DNA of 49,283 bases from an uncultured Lachnospiraceae bacterium. Lineage in GTDB: Bacteria; Bacillota; Clostridia; Lachnospirales; Lachnospiraceae. The position numbers and the translations under genes were made by a program. The stretch spans positions 37,992 to 87,274 of the forward strand of contig CAJOIL010000001.1 of NCBI GenBank assembly GCA_905234525.1, read 5' to 3'. The notes under the pieces were generated by a model. It had not been told where the DNA came from. It ran no database searches and saw only the letters and a program-made list of their open reading frames with translations. How positions within the stretch are numbered: the stretch's first letter is position 1; each line of letters opens with the position of its first letter. Below are positions 38,012 to 47,342 of this stretch, piece after piece.

Positions 38012-38125
38012 AATCAAGTTTTGTAGTATACACACATAATGATTAGGGGTCCGGTGCTTAATTTCATTGGTTAAGTAGGCCTTTAAGATGAGTTATGTGG
38101 AAGATTTAACCATGGAGGTATTATA

Positions 38126-38863
38126 ATGAGTGTTATTTCAATGAAACAACTATTAGAGGCAGGTGTTCACTTCGGACATCAGACAAGAAGATGGAATCCT
38201 AAAATGGCGCCATACATCTTCACAGAGAGAAATGGTATACATATCATTGATCTTCAGAAGACGGTAGGTATGGTAGATACAGCTTATAACGCTGTGTTTG
38301 ATATTGCGTCACAGGGTGGTCGTATTCTTTTTGTAGGTACTAAGAAGCAGGCACAGGATACTATCAAGGCAGAAGCAGAGCGTTGCGGTATGTTCTATGT
38401 TAACGAGAGATGGCTTGGTGGTATGCTTACCAATTTCAAGACTATTCAGAGTCGTATCAATAGACTTAAGACTATTGAGAAGATGGAGCAGGACGGAACA
38501 TTTGATGTACTTCCCAAGAAGGAGGTTATGGCTCTTCGAAAAGAGATGGATAAGCTTACACGTAATCTTGGCGGCATCAAAGAAATGGGACGCGTGCCGG
38601 ATGTTATCGTTGTAGTTGATCCTAAGAAGGAAAGAATTTGTATAGAGGAAGCTCATACACTTGGTATTCCACTTGTAGGTATTGCAGATACCAACTGTGA
38701 TCCCGAAGAGCTTGATTATGTTATTCCGGGTAATGATGATGCTATTCGTGCCGTTAAGCTTATTATATCTAAGATGGCTGATGCGGTTATTGAAGCTAAT
38801 CAGGGCTTAATGGATGCTGAAAGTGAAGAAGAAGCAGCTGAAGAAGAGACAACAGAAGAATAA
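38126..38863 (+). CDS. rpsB: 30S ribosomal protein S2
   Basis: [46 protein letters not shown]. Confidence 0.98.
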   Translation: MSVISMKQLLEAGVHFGHQTRRWNPKMAPYIFTERNGIHIIDLQKTVGMVDTAYNAVFDIASQGGRILFVGTKKQAQDTIKAEAERCGMFYVNERWLGGMLTNFKTIQSRINRLKTIEKMEQDGTFDVLPKKEVMALRKEMDKLTRNLGGIKEMGRVPDVIVVVDPKKERICIEEAHTLGIPLVGIADTNCDPEELDYVIPGNDDAIRAVKLIISKMADAVIEANQGLMDAESEEEAAEEETTEE

Positions 38864-38896
38864 TTAATATACATTTAGTAATTGGAGGATAATAAG

Positions 38897-39976
38897 ATGG
38901 CTATTACATCAGCTATGGTAAAGGAACTGCGTGATAAGACAGGCGCAGGTATGATGGATTGTAAAAAGGCACTTAACGAGGTTGCAGGCGATATGAAGGC
39001 TGCTATTGAAGTGCTTCAGAAGAAGGGTGTAGCTAAGGCTGCTAAGAAGGCATCACGTATTGCCGCTGAAGGTATTACAAAGGTTGCAGTTAAGAAAGGT
39101 GAGGCTTGCGTAGTTGAGGTTAACTCAGAGACAGATTTCGTTGCAAAGAATGAGATTTTCAGAGATTTCGTACAAGAGGTTGCTGACAAGGCTCTTGAGA
39201 GTAGTCTTCAAGGTGGTGTTAACGGTGAAGACGTTGAGCAGTTTATGGAAGAGACAGGTCTTAAGGAAGAATTGATCGATAAGACTGCTACAATCGGTGA
39301 GAAGTTATCTGTTCGTAGATTTGCAAAGGTTAAGGGCGACCATGTTGTATGCTATATTCATGGTGGCGGTCGTATCGGTGTACTTGTTGCTGCTTCAGGT
39401 GAGCGTAACGATGCTAATAAGGAAGCACTTAACAATGTAGCTATGCAGATTGCAGCTATGAATCCGGAATATATTCAGCAGTCAGACCTTAGTGATGAAG
39501 AGAAGGCTAAGCAAGAGGAGATTGTAAAGGAAAGTGCTCTTAACGATCCGTTCTCACTTCCTAAGCCAATCCTAATGGAGCTTCTCGATAAGGCTGTTGC
39601 AGAGAAATGGAGTGAAGAGGATAAGGCTATCTTTGAAGAGAAGAAGTCTAAGATGAACTTCTTACCTAATTTCTTATCAGATGAAGCTAAGGAGTCGTTA
39701 AAGCAGCTTTCTCTTGATGCAAAGGATAAGATTTACGGCAATAAGATCTTTACAGGTCTTGTAAACGGTCGTGTTAATAAGAGATATAAGGAAATGTGTC
39801 TTTATGATCAGGTATACGTAAGAGCAGAGGACGGTAAGCAGACTGTTGCACAATATCTTAAGTCAGTAGACGAGAATCTTGTAATTACAGATATGGTTCG
39901 TTTTGAAGTTGGCGAAGGTATTGAGAAGAAAGAAGAAGATTTTGCTGCTGAAGTTGCTGCACAGATGAATGCATAA
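38897..39976 (+). CDS. tsf: translation elongation factor Ts
   Basis: MAITSAMVKELRDKTGAGMMDCKKALNE...VNSETDFVAKN; ATG at 38897 after GGAGG. Confidence 0.97.
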   Translation: MAITSAMVKELRDKTGAGMMDCKKALNEVAGDMKAAIEVLQKKGVAKAAKKASRIAAEGITKVAVKKGEACVVEVNSETDFVAKNEIFRDFVQEVADKALESSLQGGVNGEDVEQFMEETGLKEELIDKTATIGEKLSVRRFAKVKGDHVVCYIHGGGRIGVLVAASGERNDANKEALNNVAMQIAAMNPEYIQQSDLSDEEKAKQEEIVKESALNDPFSLPKPILMELLDKAVAEKWSEEDKAIFEEKKSKMNFLPNFLSDEAKESLKQLSLDAKDKIYGNKIFTGLVNGRVNKRYKEMCLYDQVYVRAEDGKQTVAQYLKSVDENLVITDMVRFEVGEGIEKKEEDFAAEVAAQMNA

Positions 39977-40001
39977 TCATATAAAGGATAACGTTTAAAG
40001 T

Positions 40002-40048
40002 AAAGTGCAAGCTTTCTGTGTACATTTTGCAGATTGCCTGCACTTTTT
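40002..40048 (+). terminator. hairpin terminator after tsf
   Basis: AAAGTGCA...TGCACTTTTTT arms flanking a bulged loop. Confidence 0.7.
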
Positions 40049-40063
40049 TGAAGGATATTATAT

Positions 40064-40966
40064 ATGAGTAATGAAAAACACGATAATAATCTTAAGGATA
40101 CAAGAGATAGACGAAAACGTGTTGAAAAAATAAAAAACGGAATTATAATTGCAATATTTACATCCATTATAGTGTCCATTATTGCTATTATAGGTCTCGT
40201 TATTTCGATTATTAATATGATTGGTCTCAGCAATAGATTGGAAAAGCTTGAAGGTGGTTCTTCAAGCGTATCTGCTATAAGTGATGTTACGGCTGTTGAT
40301 AATACAGATAAGTCTAATATTATTGCTCCGGACAGTGGTGAGGTGGCTAAGGTATATTTGACATTCGATGACGGACCAAGCAGTAATACGGATGCAATTC
40401 TTGATACATTATCAAAATATAATGTTAAAGCAACATTTTTTCTTGTGGCAAAGGATGATGATGCATCCAAGGATAAGATACGAAGAATGCAAAATGAAGG
40501 TCATTCTATTGGAATACATTCATATTCACACAAGTATTCCGATATTTATGAATCGCCGGATGCTTTTAAGAATGATGTTAATCTTATGGGCAATTACTTG
40601 GAATCGGTTATCGGATATAAGCCAAAGCTTTACAGATTCCCCGGAGGAAGCGGTAATAAGGTGACAAATGTAGATATCAGAGAATGCATATCTTTCCTTA
40701 ATTCTCAAGATATTAAATATTATGATTGGAATGTTTCAAGCGGTGACTCTGCAAGTAATGCATATACAAGTGATGAATTAGTTGAAAATGTAATGAAAGA
40801 TGTGTTAAAATACAAGACGTCGGTAGTATTATTACATGATGCTGATTCTAAGACTGCCACGGTAGAAGCATTACCTGCTTTGATAGAGGCACTTAAAGCG
40901 GCCAATGCCGAGATATTGCCGATTACTGATGACACACCGACTGTACAGCATGTCAAGGTACAGTAG
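40064..40966 (+). CDS. membrane-anchored polysaccharide deacetylase (NodB domain)
   Basis: N-terminal TM; VYLTFDDGPSSNTDAILDTLSKYNVKATFFLV; HSIGIHSYSH. Confidence 0.93.
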   Translation: MSNEKHDNNLKDTRDRRKRVEKIKNGIIIAIFTSIIVSIIAIIGLVISIINMIGLSNRLEKLEGGSSSVSAISDVTAVDNTDKSNIIAPDSGEVAKVYLTFDDGPSSNTDAILDTLSKYNVKATFFLVAKDDDASKDKIRRMQNEGHSIGIHSYSHKYSDIYESPDAFKNDVNLMGNYLESVIGYKPKLYRFPGGSGNKVTNVDIRECISFLNSQDIKYYDWNVSSGDSASNAYTSDELVENVMKDVLKYKTSVVLLHDADSKTATVEALPALIEALKAANAEILPITDDTPTVQHVKVQ

Positions 40967-41014
40967 CATAATGTGTTATATTAATATTAATAATTATTTT
41001 ATGGAGGGAATACA

Positions 41015-41890
41015 ATGGGATTTTTCAAAGATTTTAAAGATGATTTCTCAGACGCTGTAAATGAACTCGTGCCTGAAGGTAGCGACAGTAGTGCGACAGA
41101 GTACAATGAGCCTACCAATATGAATGATTCTCTTGATGAAGCAATTGATGTAGATGATGAGCTTTCTAAATTAGACGGTCTGTTCGAGCAAGTATCTAAG
41201 AAGGTAGAGAACGGTGAATCTATCTCGTCTTCAGATGATACAGCTTCTTCTGAAGAGAAGGAAGATAAGAAAGAGGGACTCTTTGATAAGAAGAAGTCTA
41301 AGAAGAAGGACAAGGACAATAAGCAAGATAATACAGATACATTTAAGACATATATACCGGAGGAATATACAATGGATACTACACCTGCTACAAGCGCACC
41401 TGCGCCAACACCAATTTCAACACCTACTACCAATATAGGTACAGCAAGCGACGAGAATGCAGTAATTACTAAGGGCATGACAATTAACGGAAGCCTTGAG
41501 TCTACAGGTTCAATTAATATCGAAGGTACAATTAACGGAGATATTACTTGTAACGGTAAGCTCGTAATTACAGGTTATGTTGAAGGTAACAGTAATTCGG
41601 CAGAATTCTTTGCTGATGCCGCTAAGGTTATCGGTGAGGTTAACACAACCGGTACAGCCAAGGTTGGAGTAGGCTCTGTTGTTAAGGGTAATATTATTGC
41701 CACAAGTGCTGTAATCGCCGGAGCAGTTAAGGGCGATATTGATGTTCAGGGACCTGTTGTTGTTGATACATCAGCAGTTGTTGTCGGCAATATCAAGTCA
41801 AGATCAGTACAGATTAACAATGGTGCTGTTATTGAAGGCTTCTGTTCACAGACATATTCAGATGTTGATGTAGAGGATGTATTCGGATAA
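41015..41890 (+). CDS. bactofilin family polymer-forming protein with long charged N-terminus
   Basis: ITKGMTINGSLESTGSINIEGTINGDITCNGKLVITGYVEGN... bactofilin beta-helix repeats. Confidence 0.93.
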   Translation: MGFFKDFKDDFSDAVNELVPEGSDSSATEYNEPTNMNDSLDEAIDVDDELSKLDGLFEQVSKKVENGESISSSDDTASSEEKEDKKEGLFDKKKSKKKDKDNKQDNTDTFKTYIPEEYTMDTTPATSAPAPTPISTPTTNIGTASDENAVITKGMTINGSLESTGSINIEGTINGDITCNGKLVITGYVEGNSNSAEFFADAAKVIGEVNTTGTAKVGVGSVVKGNIIATSAVIAGAVKGDIDVQGPVVVDTSAVVVGNIKSRSVQINNGAVIEGFCSQTYSDVDVEDVFG

Positions 41891-42588
41891 TGAAGAGAGT
41901 TTTACTTAAGCTTAGCGGAGAAGCCTTGTCGGGAGACAAGGGAACGGGCTTTGATGAAGCTACATGTATTAAGGTAGCCAATCAAGTCAAAGAGATAGTA
42001 GATGCCGGCGTAGAGGTTGGCGTTGTTATCGGTGGCGGTAATTTTTGGCGCGGCAGACAGAGTAATACAATTGATAGAACTAAGGCCGATCAGATTGGTA
42101 TGCTTGCCACTGTTATGAATTGTATATATGTATCTGAGATATTCAGATATGTAGGTATGGATACGCTGATTATGACTCAGTTTGCTTGCGGTGATTGCTC
42201 CGTAATGTATTCTAAGGATGATGCAATGGACGCACTTAAGGGCGGTAAGGTTGTATTTTTTGCCGGAGGAACCGGTCATCCGTATTTTTCTACGGATACA
42301 GCTACGACATTAAGAGCAATAGAGATAGAAGCAGACGGTATTCTGCTTGCCAAATCCATTGATGGAGTATATGACTCGGATCCGGCTACCAATCCTTTTG
42401 CAAAGCGTTACGATAAGATACATATACAAGACGTAATTGATAACAGACTTGGTGTAGTTGATCTTACAGCATCAATTATGTGTCTTGAGAATAAGATGCC
42501 GATGTATGTGTTTGCGCTTAATGAGGAGAGTAGCATTAAGAAGGCAATATCCGGTGATTTCAATGGAACGGTTGTTGCAGTTGATTAG
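41890..42588 (+). CDS. pyrH: UMP kinase
   Basis: MKRVLLKLSGEALSGDKGTGFD...VIGGGNFWRGRQ; TAATG overlap with bactofilin gene. Confidence 0.97.
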   Translation: MKRVLLKLSGEALSGDKGTGFDEATCIKVANQVKEIVDAGVEVGVVIGGGNFWRGRQSNTIDRTKADQIGMLATVMNCIYVSEIFRYVGMDTLIMTQFACGDCSVMYSKDDAMDALKGGKVVFFAGGTGHPYFSTDTATTLRAIEIEADGILLAKSIDGVYDSDPATNPFAKRYDKIHIQDVIDNRLGVVDLTASIMCLENKMPMYVFALNEESSIKKAISGDFNGTVVAVD

Positions 42589-42620
42589 ATTAATATGATG
42601 TATTAAGGGGGATTTTATTG

Positions 42621-43175
42621 ATGGACGAGAGACTTAACAAATACGAAGACAAAATGCAGAAGTCACTTAACAATTTGTTTTCGGAGTATAATTCGATACG
42701 TGCGGGGAGAGCAAATCCTCATGTGTTAGATGATGTAATGGTTGATTATTACGGTACACCTACTCCGATACAGCAGGTTGCCAATGTATCCGTTCCGGAA
42801 GCTCGAATGATACTTATTCAGCCATGGGAAGCATCTATGGTTAAGGAGATAGAGAGAGCCATTAATACATCTGATATAGGTATTAATCCGACTAATGACG
42901 GTAAGACGGTAAGACTTGTATTTCCTGAGCTTACAGAGGAGCGACGCAAGGAGCTCGCTAAGGATGTTAAGAAGAAGGGCGAGAACACCAAGGTAGCAAT
43001 CAGGAATATTCGAAGAGATGCTAATGATTCCTTTAAGAAGCTATCTAAGCAGGAGGATGTCTCTGAGGATGACATCAAGGAGCTTGAGGATGAAGTTCAA
43101 AAGCTCACAGATAAATACATTAAGAAGGTTGATGAAGCTGCATCAGAGAAGACAGAAGAGATACTTACAGTTTAG
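42621..43175 (+). CDS. frr: ribosome recycling factor
   Basis: SIRAGRANPHVLDDVMVDYYGTPTPIQQVANVSVPEARMILIQPW. Confidence 0.97.
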   Translation: MDERLNKYEDKMQKSLNNLFSEYNSIRAGRANPHVLDDVMVDYYGTPTPIQQVANVSVPEARMILIQPWEASMVKEIERAINTSDIGINPTNDGKTVRLVFPELTEERRKELAKDVKKKGENTKVAIRNIRRDANDSFKKLSKQEDVSEDDIKELEDEVQKLTDKYIKKVDEAASEKTEEILTV

Positions 43176-43184
43176 TTAATAGGA

Positions 43185-43206
43185 GGGCACTATACAGTGC
43201 CCTTTT
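43185..43206 (+). terminator. hairpin, weak terminator
   Basis: GGGCACT(43185-43191)/AGTGCCC(43196-43202) then TTTT. Confidence 0.65.
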
Positions 43207-43237
43207 AGTATAATGACAAAATTTATGGAGGAATGAT

Positions 43238-43933
43238 ATGGGACCTAAATCTATTGCAATTATTATGGACGGTAACGGAAGATGGGCTAAGTCAAAGGGG
43301 CTGGCAAGGTCAGCCGGTCACGTTAAGGGTGCGAAGAATATTGAGACTATAGCAAGAGCCGCTAAAGCAATGGGAGTTAAATATCTTACAATATACGCAT
43401 TTTCCACAGAGAACTGGTCCAGACCGGATGATGAGGTCGCTAAGCTTATGGAGCTGCTTGAAGAGTATATTACGAAAGCCATTAAAAATGCCGAAAAAAA
43501 CAAAATGCAAATAAGAATAATCGGAGACAGAAGTAAGCTTTCTGACGGATTAAATGCCAGAATTGCCGAAGCGGAAAAGATTACATCTGTATATGATGAA
43601 GTTTATTTGCAGGTTGCATTTAATTACGGAAGTCGTGATGAGATAGTCAGAATGACTAAAAAAATTGCAAGTGATGTCAGTGACGGTAAATTAAGCACTG
43701 ATGATATTACGGAAGAAACCGTAAGCAATTATCTTGATACCGCCGGCATTCCGGATCCCGATTTGCTTATCAGAACAAGCGGAGAGCAACGCATTTCCAA
43801 TTATTTATTATGGCAGCTAGCGTATAGTGAGTTTTATTTTACCAAGGTTCCGTGGCCTGATTTCTCTCCTAAGAATCTTGAAGAAGCAATCGAAGAATAT
43901 AATAATCGTAATAGGCGCTACGGCGGTGTATAA
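43238..43933 (+). CDS. uppS: undecaprenyl diphosphate synthase
   Basis: AIIMDGNGRWAKSKGLARSAGHVKGAKNI...TIYAFSTENWSRP. Confidence 0.97.
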   Translation: MGPKSIAIIMDGNGRWAKSKGLARSAGHVKGAKNIETIARAAKAMGVKYLTIYAFSTENWSRPDDEVAKLMELLEEYITKAIKNAEKNKMQIRIIGDRSKLSDGLNARIAEAEKITSVYDEVYLQVAFNYGSRDEIVRMTKKIASDVSDGKLSTDDITEETVSNYLDTAGIPDPDLLIRTSGEQRISNYLLWQLAYSEFYFTKVPWPDFSPKNLEEAIEEYNNRNRRYGGV

Positions 43934-43942
43934 GGAGACATC

Positions 43943-44782
43943 ATGGCTGATAATACAGATAAGAAAGATAAAAAAAGCGGATTTATAACAAGATTAATAT
44001 CGGGAATAGTTCTTGTTGCTATTCTTCTTGTTATTATAATTCTTGGCGGACCGGTACTTCTTATATCAATGGGAATTGTATCAATCATTGGTATGTGGGA
44101 GCTATATAAGGTTTTTAACGTACATAAGAGTCCCGCCGGAATAGTCGGATATTTATTTTGCGCATTATTCTATGCCAATCTGCAATTCGGTTTTATAAGA
44201 GAGACGTATTTGATATTTGTAATATTTATGATTGTAGAATTGGCGATATTTGTATTTTCATATCCCAACTATAAGACAGAGCAGATTATGGCTGCGTTTT
44301 TCGGAATGTTCTATGTGGCTGTTATGCTTAGCTTCATTTATCAGACAAGAATGCTGCCGAGTAACGGTGCATATATTGTATGGCTGATATTCTGTTGCTC
44401 ATGGGGTGCAGATACTTGCGCATATTGTGTCGGTATGCTAATCGGTAAGCATAAGATGTCACCTAAGCTGAGTCCGAAGAAGTCGGTAGAAGGAGCGATT
44501 GGCGGTGTTGTAGGAGCGGCTTTAATTGCAGCAATATATCTTATTATTGTAAGAAATGCTATGGGAATAGTTTGGCTTGATATTGTAATATTATCAGCTA
44601 TTGTGGCTGTTGGTGCATTTATTTCTATAATCGGCGATTTGGCTGCATCTGCAATTAAGAGATTCTATGATATCAAGGATTACGGTAAGCTGATTCCCGG
44701 ACACGGCGGAATACTGGACAGATTTGATTCTGTAATAATTACGGCACCTATTATTTATATATTGGCGTTTTATTTTGTATAA
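43943..44782 (+). CDS. cdsA: phosphatidate cytidylyltransferase
   Basis: KLSPKKSVEGAIGGVVGA...DLAASAIKRFYDIKDYGKLIPGHGGILDRFDS. Confidence 0.96.
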   Translation: MADNTDKKDKKSGFITRLISGIVLVAILLVIIILGGPVLLISMGIVSIIGMWELYKVFNVHKSPAGIVGYLFCALFYANLQFGFIRETYLIFVIFMIVELAIFVFSYPNYKTEQIMAAFFGMFYVAVMLSFIYQTRMLPSNGAYIVWLIFCCSWGADTCAYCVGMLIGKHKMSPKLSPKKSVEGAIGGVVGAALIAAIYLIIVRNAMGIVWLDIVILSAIVAVGAFISIIGDLAASAIKRFYDIKDYGKLIPGHGGILDRFDSVIITAPIIYILAFYFV

Positions 44783-44797
44783 TTAACGGAGTTTCAT

Positions 44798-45946
44798 ATG
44801 AAGAAAATAGCACTTCTCGGTTCAACAGGTTCTATCGGAACACAGACCTTATCAATTGCACGTGAAAAGAAAGACATTCAAATTGTATCAATGTCTTGCG
44901 GCTCTAATATCGACCTTTTTGAAGAGCAGATAAGAGAGTTTAATCCGTCTCTTGTATCTGTTGCTGATGATGACAAGGCATTAGAGCTTAAGAACAGAAT
45001 TTCAGATTTAAGCACGAAGGTAATGTCCGGTATGGATGGTTTAATAGAGGTGGCTACATTTGATGAAGCTGAAATAGTTGTTACGGCAATAGTGGGAATG
45101 CTTGGAATCAGACCTACCATTGCAGCTATTAATGCAGGCAAAGATATCGCTTTAGCCAATAAGGAGACATTGGTTACAGCCGGCCATATTATTATGCCGA
45201 TGGCTAAGGAAAAGGGCATTTCCATTCTTCCCGTAGACAGCGAGCATTCAGCGATATTTCAATCGCTTCAGGGTAATGAAGGTAATAGAATACATAAGAT
45301 TCTTCTTACTGCCAGCGGTGGTCCTTTCAGAGGCTTTAGCAAAGAACAGCTTAATAATGTTACCCTGGAGGATGCGCTTAAGCATCCCAATTGGAATATG
45401 GGTCGCAAGATAACCATTGACTCTGCAACAATGGTTAATAAGGGCTTGGAGGTAATAGAAGCTAAATGGTTATTCAATGTTGAATATAATGACATTGAGG
45501 TATATGTTCACCCGCAATCAATACTTCATAGTGCAGTGGAATATGAAGACGGAGCTGTTGTAGGTCAAATGGGGCTTCCCGATATGAGACTTCCCATTCA
45601 GTATGCTCTCTATTATCCCAAGAGACTGCCAATGACGGGCGACTATCTTAATTTATTTGATGTAGCAAACCTTACCTTTGAAAAGCCCGACCTTAATGTG
45701 TTTGAGGGCTTGGGTCTTGCATACAAGGCAATCAAGATAGGCGGCAATATGCCTACTATTTTCAATGCTGCTAACGAGAAGGCGGTGGCACTGTTTTTGG
45801 ATAAGCAAATATCATTTACAGATATATATAAGTATATTAAGACTGCAATGGATAGTATTGAATTAATCAGCAATCCTGATTTGGATGAAATACTTATGAC
45901 AGAGCAGAATGTATACAAATTGTTAGACGGAGTACATAATGCTTAA
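44798..45946 (+). CDS. dxr: 1-deoxy-D-xylulose-5-phosphate reductoisomerase
   Basis: KKIALLGSTGSIGTQTLSIAR...ALANKETLVTAG...PVDSEHSAIFQ. Confidence 0.97.
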   Translation: MKKIALLGSTGSIGTQTLSIAREKKDIQIVSMSCGSNIDLFEEQIREFNPSLVSVADDDKALELKNRISDLSTKVMSGMDGLIEVATFDEAEIVVTAIVGMLGIRPTIAAINAGKDIALANKETLVTAGHIIMPMAKEKGISILPVDSEHSAIFQSLQGNEGNRIHKILLTASGGPFRGFSKEQLNNVTLEDALKHPNWNMGRKITIDSATMVNKGLEVIEAKWLFNVEYNDIEVYVHPQSILHSAVEYEDGAVVGQMGLPDMRLPIQYALYYPKRLPMTGDYLNLFDVANLTFEKPDLNVFEGLGLAYKAIKIGGNMPTIFNAANEKAVALFLDKQISFTDIYKYIKTAMDSIELISNPDLDEILMTEQNVYKLLDGVHNA

Positions 45947-46979
45947 GATTATAATAGCTATTTTAATTTTTAGTTTCATAGTTATATTTCATGAACTCGG
46001 ACATTTTTTTGTTGCGAAGAAATGTGATGTTAAGGTTAACGAATTTTGGCTGGGTATGGGTCCTACGATTTTTCACTTTACCAAAGGTGAGACTAAGTTT
46101 TGTCTCAAGCTGTTGCCGTTTGGCGGAGCGTGTGTAATGGAGGGAGAAGACGAGGAGAGCGATGATGAGAGGGCATTTTGCAAAAAGCCTTTGTGGCAAA
46201 GAGCGTTAATTGTTGCTGCCGGACCGTTTATGAATTTTATTTTGGCGGCAATTCTTTGTATTATTGTTATTGCTGCTATGGGTATAGATAAGCCAATTGT
46301 CAAGAGCTTAATGCCGGGCTATGGCGGAGAAGCCGCAGGTCTTATGCCGGGTGATGAGGTTACTGAGCTCGGTAATTATAATGTTCATTTTGCTCATGAG
46401 GTATCGGCGTATATATTCTTCCATTCTGATGAGGATATTGATGTTACATATATTAGAGACGGTGAAGAGAATACTGTATTGGTAACACCCAAGTATGACG
46501 AGGAAACGGGACGTTATAAGGCCGGAATTATATGGAATAACGAATACGTTAAAGGTAATATTTTTGAAGACATGTATTATGGTATGTGTCAGATGAAGTA
46601 CTATATTTATACGACATTTAAAAGCTTATCGGCACTTATAACAGGACGGATATCCTTTAAAGAGATGTCAGGACCGGTGGGTATTGTTAAAGCAATAGGT
46701 GATACATATGAACAGTCGAAGGATAGCGGGGCGCTTTATGTTGTTATGAATCTGTTGAATCTGTCAGCCTTGCTGTCAGCGAATTTGTTTATTATGAATT
46801 TGCTTCCGATTCCCGCGCTTGACGGTGGACGACTTCTTCTGTTTTTGGTGGAAGCGATTAGAGGTAAGAGGCTTAATGAGAAGCTGGAGGGGCGTATTCA
46901 TTTAGTAGGGTTTGTGCTGCTTATGGCGCTTATGGTTTTTGTGATGTATAATGATATTGTTAAGTTGATTACGGGATAA
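45939..46979 (+). CDS. rseP: site-2 protease RseP family
   Basis: FIVIFHELGHFFVAKKCDVKVNEFWLGMGP; NLLPIPALDGGRLL; PDZ-like region. Confidence 0.95.
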   Translation: MLKIIIAILIFSFIVIFHELGHFFVAKKCDVKVNEFWLGMGPTIFHFTKGETKFCLKLLPFGGACVMEGEDEESDDERAFCKKPLWQRALIVAAGPFMNFILAAILCIIVIAAMGIDKPIVKSLMPGYGGEAAGLMPGDEVTELGNYNVHFAHEVSAYIFFHSDEDIDVTYIRDGEENTVLVTPKYDEETGRYKAGIIWNNEYVKGNIFEDMYYGMCQMKYYIYTTFKSLSALITGRISFKEMSGPVGIVKAIGDTYEQSKDSGALYVVMNLLNLSALLSANLFIMNLLPIPALDGGRLLLFLVEAIRGKRLNEKLEGRIHLVGFVLLMALMVFVMYNDIVKLITG

Positions 46980-47018
46980 TAGGAATGCCGATTAGTATTT
47001 AGCTTAATTGCTTCACAT

Positions 47019-47078
47019 CTATGAGTACCTCTCCTCCAACTGAACGTGCGTTCAATGTTTCCGGAGAGGAGCTCATAG
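47019..47078. repeat. intergenic hairpin sharing CTATGAG...CCTCTCC arms with the 15456-15521 element
   Basis: CTATGAGTACCTCTCC(47019-47034)/GGAGAGGAGCTCATAG(47063-47078). Confidence 0.8.
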
Positions 47079-47209
47079 TGCAGGGCAGGATTAGGATACT
47101 GAAATTGATTTCCTATTTCACGTATCTTAACAAACCTTCACAAATCCCTTTATTTCGCGGAATTCTTAAGATTTCAATCTGATATATCATCACATATTTT
47201 TAACAGCAA

Positions 47210-47242
47210 ATTGGTGTAGAATTGGTGTCACGATTGGTGTCA
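47210..47242. repeat. triple short direct repeat ATTGGTGTMR
   Basis: ATTGGTGTAG 47210, ATTGGTGTCA 47221, ATTGGTGTCA 47233. Confidence 0.85.
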
Positions 47243-47306
47243 AAACTTTAGTTATTATTACTCCCGGACAGAGCTTTGATATTATAAGTGGAAATCTGGT
47301 TTTATA

Positions 47307-47335
47307 TTGCATAAAATAAACAAAACGTTTATAAT
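47307..47335 (+). promoter_or_regulatory. promoter TTGCAT-N17-TATAAT immediately before abiEi
   Basis: Hexamers at 47307-47312 and 47330-47335; predicted TSS about at ATG 47343. Confidence 0.6.
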
Positions 47336-47342
47336 ATGTAAT

